Source: [Empedobacter] haloabium
Lineage (GTDB): Bacteria; Pseudomonadota; Gammaproteobacteria; Burkholderiales; Burkholderiaceae_D
Reading direction: 5' to 3'
NCBI GenBank assembly: GCA_008011715.2
Contig: CP136508.1
Location: forward strand, 4,898,001-4,962,000
Length of the DNA stretch: 64,000 nucleotides
The position numbers were made by a program, and so were the translations under genes. This document shows, piece after piece, positions 28,973 through 37,410 of this stretch. The notes beneath the pieces are model-generated. The model was given only the letters and a program-made list of their open reading frames with translations, was not told the DNA's origin and ran no database searches. The first letter of the stretch is position 1. Each line of letters begins with the position of its first letter.

Positions 28973-30145
28973 CTATTGACAGGTCGCGTTGACCCAGCGG
29001 TTGCCCGCGGCCAGGCAGCGCTGGTAATCCCGGTCCAGCGCGGCTGCCCGGGTGCGCAGCGCTTCGCAGCCGGCGCCGCCCAGCGTGGCGCACTGGGCCG
29101 CCTTGCCCATTGCGCCACGGTAGTTGGCCTGCGCGATGTCGCGCTCGGCCTCGATGCGCAGGCGCTGCGCCTCGCCTTTGTCGGGCGCCGCGAAGGTCGC
29201 GGTATTGATGGCGCGCGCCGGCGGCGGCGCATCCGTCGCGGTCACGCCAGCGCCACCTTCGAGCATGGTCGATTCGAGCAAGCGCGACAGCTCCTCGCGC
29301 AGGGCCTCGATGCGCGGCTGCGCCTCCGGCCGTTTCAGCTTGTCGGCGGCGTCCAGCTTGTTCTGCACGCAGGCGCGGTCCTTGCGCTTCAGGCAGGCGT
29401 TGGCCTCGTCCAGCAGCTTCTCGGCGCGCCGCGCATCGATGCGCTCGCGCCATTCGCGCGTGTCGTCGTCCTCGCCATATTTGCGGGTAAAGGCGTTCAG
29501 CCGGGTCGAGGCCTTGTCCAGCGAGCCGGCGGCCATGGCGGCCTCCACGCCCTTGCGCGCTTCCGTCCAGGCCTTGGGCCGCTGCTGCTTGCGCTCGCAC
29601 GCCGGCGCCGCGGCCGAGATCGCGGCCTGCAGCCGGCGCAGCTGGTCGCCCGTGGCCTTGTCCTGGCGCAGCGCCGCCAGCTCGGTGCGGGCGTCGACGA
29701 TCTTGCACTGCTCGGCCAGCGCGGCGGCATCCTTGACGCGCCGCTCCAGCTTGGCCGTCGGGTCGCCCGGCTTGACGAGGAACCAGACCGCCAGCAGGAA
29801 CAGCGCGACCAGCAGCCAGGTGCCCTTGCCGACCGGCTTGCGCAGCGGCGGCGCGGCCGGGCTGGGTGCCGCCGCTGCGGGCCGCGTTGGCTCGACAGGC
29901 GGCACCGCTGCCTGCACCGGCGGCGCGGCGACCGGTGGCGCGGCTGGCCGTGGCGGCGGGACGGGCTGCACGGGAGGCTGCACCGGAGGCTGTACTGGGG
30001 GGTGCATTGCAGGTGGCGCGACTGGCGGCGCCACCGGCGGCGCCGTCCGCGCCGCCGCCGACTGCGCGGTGCCGCAATATGGGCAGAACCCGACCTGGCG
30101 GGGGAACGTCCTGCCGCAGCCCCCGTTCACACAACGATATTCCAC
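28973..30145 (-). CDS. Zinc-ribbon single-pass membrane protein of the tubulin-like cluster
   Basis: A 390-aa protein. The N-terminus carries a zinc ribbon (Cys5, Cys10, Cys21, Cys24). Next come a Pro/Ala/Val-rich linker with PPVQ repeats (about 35-100), a membrane segment near 107-126 (GTWLLVALFLLAVWFLV), and a helical, Cys-containing C-terminal region of tandem-helix character. The start is GTG at 30145 with AAGGA upstream, 12 bp after the tubulin-like gene's stop, so cotranslation is likely. It probably tethers or scaffolds the GTPase at the membrane; this is inference from position. No enzymatic motif seen. Confidence 0.8.
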   Translation of the reverse strand: MEYRCVNGGCGRTFPRQVGFCPYCGTAQSAAARTAPPVAPPVAPPAMHPPVQPPVQPPVQPVPPPRPAAPPVAAPPVQAAVPPVEPTRPAAAAPSPAAPPLRKPVGKGTWLLVALFLLAVWFLVKPGDPTAKLERRVKDAAALAEQCKIVDARTELAALRQDKATGDQLRRLQAAISAAAPACERKQQRPKAWTEARKGVEAAMAAGSLDKASTRLNAFTRKYGEDDDTREWRERIDARRAEKLLDEANACLKRKDRACVQNKLDAADKLKRPEAQPRIEALREELSRLLESTMLEGGAGVTATDAPPPARAINTATFAAPDKGEAQRLRIEAERDIAQANYRGAMGKAAQCATLGGAGCEALRTRAAALDRDYQRCLAAGNRWVNATCQ

Positions 30146-30157
30146 GCTCGTTTTTCC

Positions 30158-33100
30158 TTACTCGGGGTCCGGGATCTCGTCCGTCGGGTCGGGGATCGCG
30201 GGCGCGAACAACACGGCCAGTTGCGGCAGCTCGCGCGCCGGCTTCCACTGGTCCACGTGCGGCACCCAGCGCATGTCCCATACCTTGGTGGCGCCGTCGA
30301 TCTCGCCGCGCGCCACGCGCTCGGCCAGCTCCTGCACCGTGTATGGCCCCTGCTGCATGCGGTTGACGAACACCTTGTACAGCGACGTCTGCGCCGCAGG
30401 GCTCGCGACCGGTAGCACGGCGCTGGCCGCGGCGGCTGGCGCGGCGCCGGCCAGCAGGTGCGCGGCCGTCGCTTCGCTGGCCAGGAACTCCGGCCGCGGC
30501 ACGCGCTTGTCGACCGCATGCTGCACCTCCCACGGATAGGCGTCGTGCGCGGAACCCGGCACCACGTCGCTCCATTGCGCCAGCAGGTCCAGCGCCTTGT
30601 CCTCCAGCGCCGGCAGGCCAGGATCGGTGGCACTGGCCGTGGCGGCGGCGCGGCGCAGCCATTCGTCGTGCAGGCGGCGCGCCGTGATGTTCGGCAGCGA
30701 CGGCGACGGCAACTCGGCGCCGGTCTCGTCCATCTCCAGCTTGGGCTGGTAGACGCGCTGCTGGTAATGGCGCATCAGCGCCGCCAGCAGCAGCAACTGG
30801 TGCGGTCCCATGCGCGCCAGGCGCTGCTGCACCGCCGTGACGATCTGCTCGCGGTAGAACGGGGGCAGGCCGTTGGAGCGGATGGCGAACTCGTTCCCCA
30901 CCTGCAGCCATTCGCCCGAGCCGTGCTCCACCTCGAACAGGTACTGGCCGCGTGGCTGGAACGTCGCTTCGCGGTCGGCCAGGTCGGCCTTGCGCTTCAG
31001 GACGCCCGTCGCCACCGCCTGCAGGAACCACTCGTAGTCGTCGGCCAGCCGGTTCAGTTCATCCATGTTCGGCGCGATCGGATGGCGGAAGCGGGTCGCG
31101 TCGAAATGCAGGTGGGTCGGGATCTTCGGGTTCTCGATCTGGTACGAGGTGCGCCACGTGGGCAGGCCGCGCAGCACCGTCATCGGGAAGCCGGACAGCT
31201 CGATGTAGCACACCGCCCGCCCGGCGATGCCCGTGTTGACGATGTTGACCAGGTCGCCGTGGAAGAAGCCCGTCGGCACCGCGGCACGGATCTCCGCCTC
31301 GAGCCGGCGCCATGCGTTGGCGTCGCCCACGCCGATGAAGCACTTGAACTGGTCGGCGTTCGGCGTGAACTCGGCCGAGAAGCGCGCGTTCACCCACGGC
31401 ATGGCGCTCCTCAGCCACTCGTTGAAAATGCGCTGGCGCTCTTGCGCCGACAGCGCCAGCAGGCGCTCCAGCAGCGGATCGGCCGGCGCCTCGCCGCTGG
31501 CCGCGATCTCGTCGGCCGTCAGCTGCGTTTGCGCGCGGCGGAACAGCTTCAGCAGCAGCGCGGCGCGCAGCTTCTCGTCGCCCAGCTGCGGGAACAGCCG
31601 CGCCGAGCCGCCGAATTCGGCCAATACTTCCTCGCTCCAGGCGCTGACGTCGCCCGTCAGCTGCACCGGCTCCGGCAGCACGTCCGCCGCCAGCTTCATA
31701 TAGGTCGCGTGTTCATGCTGCGCGTCCGCGCGCAATTGCGCGATGCGCTGGTCCACCGCGCCCAGCATCGCCTCGACGCAGCGCCGTCCTTCCTGGAACT
31801 CGCCGGCGATGCCGGACCAGACGGCGCGGCCCCGCTCGTCGACGGACTGGATGTCGCCCAGCCAGGCCGACAGGGAGCGCAGCACTTCGGTCGCCTGCCC
31901 GGCCGCCACGGCCAGCAGGTGGAAGCGCAGGTAGTCCGAGATGTCGCGCTTCAGGTGCACGATCACCTCGCGCGCCTGGGCGCCAGCGTTGATCCACTTG
32001 TTGGCGGCCTGCGCCAGGTTGTTCAGCGATTCCTCCACCTGGCGCGTGCGCAGCGCGTCGCGCAGCTCGCGGTAGCGGCGCGCATTGTGCTCCATGTGCG
32101 GCAGGTCGCGCTGGGCGATGCGGGCCTTGATCTGTTCCAGCAGGGTCAGCACGAATTCCAGGCCACCCTGCTTGCGGTCGTCCAGCAGCGCGTACAGGCG
32201 CTCGCGGATGCGGCCCTTCATGCGCACCAGCAGCTCCTGGGTGTGGCGCTTCAGGCGGTCCTCGCTGGTCTCGGCGATGGCGCCGGCCTCGCGGATGGCG
32301 TCGCGCTCCAGGTGCGGCAGCAGCTCGGCCACCTTCTCGCGCCAGATCTTGAGGTCGTAGCCGCCCGTGATGCGGTCGATCTCCATCTGCACCTTCGATT
32401 CCACCCGCTCCAGCAGCGAGCGCTGGTCCTTGTCCATCAGCAGGTGGTCCGACAGCGCGTACTCCTGGAACGGCGTGACGTCCACCGTGCCCTTGCGGAA
32501 GTCCGGGAACTCGTCGAACGGCCGCTCGGCCATCAGCATCTGCTCGCGCATGAAGACGTCGCGTTCCTGGTCACCGGCACGGCGGCCTTGCGCACCGTCG
32601 CTGCCCGCGATGCCGAAGAAGGCCTTCACCATCAGCGCCGCCAGTTCATAGGCGCGGATGTCCTCGCGCAGGCTTTGCTGGGTGTCCAGCACGGCCTGGC
32701 CGAAAGCGGAATACACTTTCGAGTACGACAGGCGCATGTCGCCGAAGCGCTGCTCCGGCACGCGCGGGTTGAACGGTCCCAGTTTGTGCTGCTGCTGGTT
32801 GACGGCCACCGAGCGCTTGCGGTTGGCGAAATCGGCCGAGGCGAAATCCTCGAACAGCGAGTCGGCCACCATCTGGTAGACGTCGCGCACGTCCTGCGTG
32901 GCCTTGTTGGACAGGTTGGCGGTGTCGACGAAATACACGTCGTCGAACGGCGCGCCGCGCCCGGTCAGGCTGTCCGGATCGGCCCAGCGCACCTGCGCGT
33001 TCATGTCGCGCATCGCCGTTTCCATCTCCATCAACGTCGCATAGGCGTTCGCTTCGGTGCGCTCCTTGTTCGCCTTGGCGTACCCGCCCGGCATGAACAT

Positions 33101-33805
33101 GACGAGATCGACCTGGCTGTCCGCCACTTCCTGGCGCGCGATGGCCTTGGCAATCCAGCCCAGGTCCAATGCCGTGCCGGCGCCGGTGCCACCCGCGTTC
33201 GACGCGATGACGACGATGCGGAACTTCGACGTGTCGACCTGCAGGCCCAGGCGCTGGTAATTGTCCTTGCGCTCCTGGCCGGCGTTACTGGCCAGGAAAT
33301 TCAGCGCGCCCTTGATGCGGCCGCGCAGCTTCGGGTACTTGTCGAACAGGTACAGCCGCGCCACGGCGCGGATCTGGCCCGCGCCCTTGGACGGATCGAT
33401 GCCCAGCGAGCGCAGCTTCTTGGGCCGCAGCGGCATCCAGTTCTCGATCAGCGGGAAGCGCGCCAGGCTGTCGTCCGACTCGTGGTACTGCTGCAGGTCG
33501 ATGGATTCGACCAGGCGTTCCTCGTCGCCCAGCTTGACCAGCTCGTACCAGGGGTCGGTGCGCTGCGACTTGCCGTCGTCGATGACGGCGCCGCTGTCCA
33601 GGTCCACATGCAGGAAGCGCGCGACCGGGAACTCGCCGATCGACTCGACCCGCGCGGGGTGGTGGCGGTTCCACACCGCCGACAGGATGCGGCGCCGGAT
33701 GCGCATCATGACTTCCATGCCGGTGCCGCCCGCGCCGATGAACAGCGTGGGGCGCAGGTCGATCTTCAGTTCCGCCTTTTTTTCGATGCCGGGAATCTCC
33801 GCCAT
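30158..33805 (-). CDS. Tubulin/FtsZ-like GTPase with C-terminal GYF_2-like domain
   Basis: A 1215-aa protein of the bacterial tubulin-like (Tubulin_2) type. An N-terminal nucleotide-binding fold carries FIGAGGTGMEVM (about 22-33), RAVARLYLFD (146-155) and the tubulin signature loop SNAGGTGAGTA (202-212), the equivalent of FtsZ GGGTGTG. A long helical middle (about 430-1050) follows, then a Pro/Ala linker and a GYF_2-like module near 1140-1200 (QGPYTVQELAERVARGEI...W). AGGAGG precedes the ATG. It is the centre of a tightly spaced minus-strand operon with membrane, vWA-like and ATPase partners. It is expected to bind GTP and polymerise; neither can be shown from sequence alone. Comparative-genomic work (FtsZl families, Makarova and Koonin, recalled from memory) predicts membrane remodelling for such loci. 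Confidence 0.88.
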   Translation of the reverse strand: MAEIPGIEKKAELKIDLRPTLFIGAGGTGMEVMMRIRRRILSAVWNRHHPARVESIGEFPVARFLHVDLDSGAVIDDGKSQRTDPWYELVKLGDEERLVESIDLQQYHESDDSLARFPLIENWMPLRPKKLRSLGIDPSKGAGQIRAVARLYLFDKYPKLRGRIKGALNFLASNAGQERKDNYQRLGLQVDTSKFRIVVIASNAGGTGAGTALDLGWIAKAIARQEVADSQVDLVMFMPGGYAKANKERTEANAYATLMEMETAMRDMNAQVRWADPDSLTGRGAPFDDVYFVDTANLSNKATQDVRDVYQMVADSLFEDFASADFANRKRSVAVNQQQHKLGPFNPRVPEQRFGDMRLSYSKVYSAFGQAVLDTQQSLREDIRAYELAALMVKAFFGIAGSDGAQGRRAGDQERDVFMREQMLMAERPFDEFPDFRKGTVDVTPFQEYALSDHLLMDKDQRSLLERVESKVQMEIDRITGGYDLKIWREKVAELLPHLERDAIREAGAIAETSEDRLKRHTQELLVRMKGRIRERLYALLDDRKQGGLEFVLTLLEQIKARIAQRDLPHMEHNARRYRELRDALRTRQVEESLNNLAQAANKWINAGAQAREVIVHLKRDISDYLRFHLLAVAAGQATEVLRSLSAWLGDIQSVDERGRAVWSGIAGEFQEGRRCVEAMLGAVDQRIAQLRADAQHEHATYMKLAADVLPEPVQLTGDVSAWSEEVLAEFGGSARLFPQLGDEKLRAALLLKLFRRAQTQLTADEIAASGEAPADPLLERLLALSAQERQRIFNEWLRSAMPWVNARFSAEFTPNADQFKCFIGVGDANAWRRLEAEIRAAVPTGFFHGDLVNIVNTGIAGRAVCYIELSGFPMTVLRGLPTWRTSYQIENPKIPTHLHFDATRFRHPIAPNMDELNRLADDYEWFLQAVATGVLKRKADLADREATFQPRGQYLFEVEHGSGEWLQVGNEFAIRSNGLPPFYREQIVTAVQQRLARMGPHQLLLLAALMRHYQQRVYQPKLEMDETGAELPSPSLPNITARRLHDEWLRRAAATASATDPGLPALEDKALDLLAQWSDVVPGSAHDAYPWEVQHAVDKRVPRPEFLASEATAAHLLAGAAPAAAASAVLPVASPAAQTSLYKVFVNRMQQGPYTVQELAERVARGEIDGATKVWDMRWVPHVDQWKPARELPQLAVLFAPAIPDPTDEIPDPE

Positions 33806-33814
33806 GCCGTCCTC

Positions 33815-34291
33815 CTAGCGCCGGCCGGTGAACAGGGCACCGGCGATGGCGGCGATGCCGAACACCAGCAGGGTGCCCGTGATCGCCACGTTGAGGAACT
33901 TGGTCGAGTTGACGAAGCCCAGCACGACGGCGGCGCTCAGGAACGCCAGGCCGAAGAACAGCAGCCAGCCGGCCGTGTCGGCCGACGACGGCGCCACGCG
34001 GCGGCGCACCAGGTGGTTGGCGAAGGCGTTGCGGGCAAAGAAGAACACGACCAGCAGCACGACGAAGACGGCGCCGCCGATGGCGATGTCGCGTGTCGAG
34101 GTGTCGGTCGCCGGCGCGCCAGCGACGGGCGCCACTTCCATGCCGCTGGCCGTCTCGCCGGCGGGCGGCGTGGTGCTCAACGTGCCGTCGCCGGACGGCG
34201 CGGCCGGCGACGTCGCCTTGTCCTCGTTCCCCGGCACCTTGAAGCCTGGATCCGTATTGGCTTGCGCCAGCAAGATTGCGTTGGTAGTCAT
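33815..34291 (-). CDS. Small three-TM membrane protein of the tubulin-like cluster
   Basis: A 158-aa protein. The first about 70 residues are a polar, Pro/Thr/Ala-rich segment; three membrane segments follow (about 70-88, 107-126 and 132-153) with a basic loop NHLVRRRVAP between the first two. ATG at 34291 has GAGG upstream; frames extending further upstream lack this. Its stop lies 9 bp before the tubulin-like gene. It may be the membrane anchor or channel-like part of the complex. No known family recognised. Confidence 0.75.
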   Translation of the reverse strand: MTTNAILLAQANTDPGFKVPGNEDKATSPAAPSGDGTLSTTPPAGETASGMEVAPVAGAPATDTSTRDIAIGGAVFVVLLVVFFFARNAFANHLVRRRVAPSSADTAGWLLFFGLAFLSAAVVLGFVNSTKFLNVAITGTLLVFGIAAIAGALFTGRR

Positions 34292-34311
34292 CAAATCCTC
34301 TGAGTGTTTTT

Positions 34312-35808
34312 TTACCGGCCGAGCCGGACCTGGGCGCCCTCGCGCACGTCCGCCAGCCGATTGCCAAATAAGGTGGTGTGCAGCTCCGCGACCTTGTTGC
34401 CGGCGCGGTCGTACAGCGGCGTCTTCGCGCCGGCCTTGGTGTGCACGGTGCGCGGCTCGCCCTCGACGGTCACCAGCACCTTGCGCCCGCGCGTGGCGGC
34501 GACCAGCGCGGCGCCAGCGGCGGCCAGCAGCGCGAACAGGCCGCCCAGGGCGGCCAGCAACGGAGCGGCGCCGTGCTGCAGCCGCACTTCGACCGGCAGG
34601 GTGGCGCGCGAGCCCTGGATGCGTTCGGGCGGCGTGAAGATGTCCGGCAGCGGGTCGCCGGGGAACAGCGTGGCCATGCGCTGGCGGAAGGCCTGCGACA
34701 GCTCCAGGCGCTGCCCGGCCAGTTGCACGTCGATCCGGCCCGGCAGCACCTGGGCCGAGCCGGCCGACTGCAGCGCGGCCAGCGACCACTTGCCCGGCAG
34801 GTTCGCCACCGGCAGTGCCATCGTCGAGGCCAGCGGCTGCGCTTTACCGGGGGCCAGTGCCGTGACCTCTTCCTGCGCCAGCCCGATCGGCTGGACGGCG
34901 CCGGCCAGCGCCGACTGTGCGGCGATGCGCGCGTGCGCGATGGTGTACGGGTAGATGGCGTTCTCCAGCCGCCACGTGATGCGGGCGGCCGGTGCCGGGC
35001 CGTTGGCGGTGGCCTGCGCATCGACGTCGGCGCGCAAGCGGCCGTCCGGCAAGGTGGCGAACGTCACGCCGGGCACGTTCTCGACGCGGGTCGGCACCAG
35101 GCGCACCGTGTCCTGGTCGAGCGGCTTCAGGCGCGCCGGCGGTTCGGTGATGACCTGCGCCAGGCGGCCGCTGCGCAGCAGCGCATCGAGTTCGCGCCGG
35201 CCCTGCTCCTGCACGGCGAACACATACACCATCAGGCCGTTGGCGCTGTAGCGTTCACCCTTGACGGGCATGTGCAGCGGGAAGGCAACGGCCTTGGTGA
35301 TCGCGGTGCCGGCGTGAATCAGCTGGTAGAACTCGCGGTTGCGCTGGGCCGTGGCCTGGTCGTTGTTCGGACTGTTCTTGTTGTTCGTGAACAGCCACAC
35401 CAGGCCTGGCTTGCCGCCCAGCGCCTGCGTCATCGCCGTGCCGACAGCTTCGCCCAGGTCGGTGTCCGCCAGCGCGTTGCTGTTCGGCTTGCGCGCCACG
35501 GCCAGCGGCGCCAATGCCGCGTGCACGGCGGCGGTGGACGGCTTGTTGTCCACCGTGCGCGCCAGCAGCGCGCGCGGCGACGGTGCGCCGGGCAGGCCCT
35601 GGTTGAACGAGGCCAGCACCAGCGCGTCGCCCGGCTGCGTGGCGGCGCCGATCACCGCTTCCACCAGCGGCTTGTACTGCGAGGCGGGGTCGGTATAGAA
35701 CGGTTCCATCCAGCCGGAATTCTGCACCAGGAATACGTGCGAGGTGGCCCAGGCAGAAGGATAGGCAACAGCGCACAGCGAGGCCGCGGCCAGGACGAGC
35801 GGGCGCAT
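34312..35808 (-). CDS. Exported vWA-like single-pass membrane protein of the tubulin-like cluster
   Basis: A 498-aa protein with a signal peptide (about 1-21). A von Willebrand A-like domain (about 22-190) begins SHVFLVQNSGWMEPF. The usual DxSxS metal site reads QNSGWM, so it is degenerate at the first Asp. Beta-rich domains follow, a late membrane segment (about 420-445, PLLAALGGLFALLAAAG), then a cytoplasmic beta-rich tail of about 55 residues. The ATG shares one base with the upstream stop (TGATG), so it is coupled. It could sense or grip a periplasmic or envelope partner and transmit to the cytoplasmic GTPase; this is inference. A vWA partner is expected for FtsZ-like remodelling loci. 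Confidence 0.75.
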   Translation of the reverse strand: MRPLVLAAASLCAVAYPSAWATSHVFLVQNSGWMEPFYTDPASQYKPLVEAVIGAATQPGDALVLASFNQGLPGAPSPRALLARTVDNKPSTAAVHAALAPLAVARKPNSNALADTDLGEAVGTAMTQALGGKPGLVWLFTNNKNSPNNDQATAQRNREFYQLIHAGTAITKAVAFPLHMPVKGERYSANGLMVYVFAVQEQGRRELDALLRSGRLAQVITEPPARLKPLDQDTVRLVPTRVENVPGVTFATLPDGRLRADVDAQATANGPAPAARITWRLENAIYPYTIAHARIAAQSALAGAVQPIGLAQEEVTALAPGKAQPLASTMALPVANLPGKWSLAALQSAGSAQVLPGRIDVQLAGQRLELSQAFRQRMATLFPGDPLPDIFTPPERIQGSRATLPVEVRLQHGAAPLLAALGGLFALLAAAGAALVAATRGRKVLVTVEGEPRTVHTKAGAKTPLYDRAGNKVAELHTTLFGNRLADVREGAQVRLGR

Positions 35809-37331
35809 CACGCCACGCTCTCCAGGTGCCAGCCACGGATCGCGTTCCAACTGGGGTGGTGCAGCCACAGCTTGCCGTCGTAGACGAAGGGCACGCAATC
35901 GGCCGGGTTCTTCAGGCGCGCCACGTCGTCCAGCATCACGTTGCGCTGGCCCACCCATTCGATCACGGTGCGCGGCAGCACCTCGCCGGACAATGCCGCC
36001 TCGGCCCGCCCCGTGAAACCTTCGATGCGCAGCACCAGGCCGGAGGGCTGGCTGCGCGCGGCGCCCACCGTTTCCAGCAGCGGCAGCACGTAGGCATCCT
36101 CGCGGTTCTGGTCCTCCACGTCCGGCGCGGCCCAGGGGTCGTCCTTGACCTGGTGGCCGCGGCGGAACAGCAAGGTGCCGAAGCCCAGGCGCACGCTGTC
36201 GATCGGCTCGACCTGGCCGGGGCCTTCCGTGCCCAGCTCGCGCAAGGAGTAGGCGGCGCCGTCGTGCCCCAGCAGCCACAGGCGGCCGTCGCGGCTGCGC
36301 GTGGGACCACCGCACTGCAGGCGCGGCTGCCAGGGGAAGGGCCAGGGCTGCCAGCGCGGCGCGCTGCCGGGGCGCCACAGCAGCTGGCCTTCCTCGTGCA
36401 GCCAGCACAGCTGGTTGTCGTAGCTGTACGGGCGCGCCCAGCCGGCCGTCGGGATGGCCGCGTCGCCGTCGCCGGCGAGGATGTCCAGCGCTTCCGGATC
36501 GGCGCCGTCGGGACCGGCCGTCCACAGCCTTACGGTGCGGGCGTAGTGCGCGCCGCTGACGACCAGGCAGGCGATGCGCCGGCCCACCGCGCCAGGGCTG
36601 GCGACCAGCGGCACTTCCAGTACGGGTTCGGTGCGGAAGGTGGCGCCGATCGGGTCGATCACCAGGCGGTACAGGCCCTGCTCGGACGGCACCAGCGCCA
36701 CCTCGCCGCGCCGGGCCGGCTGCACGATCGGCAGCCAAGCATATTGCGAGCCATCGAAGCGCAGGTCGGCCGTGCCCTCTTCCGGCGCGAGTACGTCCCA
36801 ATGCTGCGCCTCCGGGTCCCAGTACTGCAGCACGTTGCGGGTGTAGGCCAGCGCCAGCAGCCGCTGCGCGGCATAGCCGAATGTGGCGGCGGCAAACACG
36901 CAGACGGCGTTCGGTGGCGCGGGAATCTTCAGTTCGGCCTGGCCGCGGGCGGGTTCCGGCGGCCGGGTTTCCAGCGCGGCCGCCAGCGGCTGCGCCGTCT
37001 GCGGCAGGCCATGCGGCACGTGGCGCGGCAGCGGATGGTCTTCCGGTCCCAGGTTGGCGGTGGTCGCGCCCCACCAGGACGGCAGGTGCGACGCGGGGCC
37101 GGTGCGCAGCGGCGCGCCGCATTCGGGGCAGTAGGCAAAGCCTTCTGGATAGATGGGGGCATGGGCGCAGCCGGCCGGCAGCGCCGCACCGAGCAGTTGC
37201 GCCACATCCGGCAGGCGGTGGCGCGCCGCCGGCCAGTCGATCCGAGGCAAATCCCTGCCCGCCTCCAGTTCGAAGCGGTTGTGCTCCTCCTCCAGCCAGA
37301 CGCTGTTTGCCGTCACCCACCTGTACGCCAT
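35808..37331 (-). CDS. Cys-motif, beta-propeller-like cytoplasmic protein of the tubulin-like cluster
   Basis: A 507-aa protein without signal peptide. Residues about 55-75 carry a small zinc-knuckle-like motif (GCAH...YCPECG). The rest shows repeating beta-strand units with Trp and short turns (LWTAGPDG, LCWLHEEGQLLW, RLWLLGHDG, KLWLHHPSW), suggestive of a beta-propeller. GGAGG precedes the ATG; its stop overlaps the start of the vWA-like gene. A 79-bp gap, with an alternating CG/TG tract, separates it from the ATPase. Likely a scaffold in the complex. No named family recognised, so function is open. Confidence 0.7.
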   Translation of the reverse strand: MAYRWVTANSVWLEEEHNRFELEAGRDLPRIDWPAARHRLPDVAQLLGAALPAGCAHAPIYPEGFAYCPECGAPLRTGPASHLPSWWGATTANLGPEDHPLPRHVPHGLPQTAQPLAAALETRPPEPARGQAELKIPAPPNAVCVFAAATFGYAAQRLLALAYTRNVLQYWDPEAQHWDVLAPEEGTADLRFDGSQYAWLPIVQPARRGEVALVPSEQGLYRLVIDPIGATFRTEPVLEVPLVASPGAVGRRIACLVVSGAHYARTVRLWTAGPDGADPEALDILAGDGDAAIPTAGWARPYSYDNQLCWLHEEGQLLWRPGSAPRWQPWPFPWQPRLQCGGPTRSRDGRLWLLGHDGAAYSLRELGTEGPGQVEPIDSVRLGFGTLLFRRGHQVKDDPWAAPDVEDQNREDAYVLPLLETVGAARSQPSGLVLRIEGFTGRAEAALSGEVLPRTVIEWVGQRNVMLDDVARLKNPADCVPFVYDGKLWLHHPSWNAIRGWHLESVA

Positions 37332-37410
37332 ATTCCTCCGCCAATCGACATTCGCGCGCGTGCGCGCGCAGTTGTGTCAATCATAACGCATCAGGGGCGT
37401 CGGACGGCGC

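Noticed and set aside
37353..37369. Alternating CG/TG tract between ATPase and propeller-like genes
   Set aside because: Short purine-pyrimidine alternation is expected often in such GC-rich DNA; no further signal supports a role.
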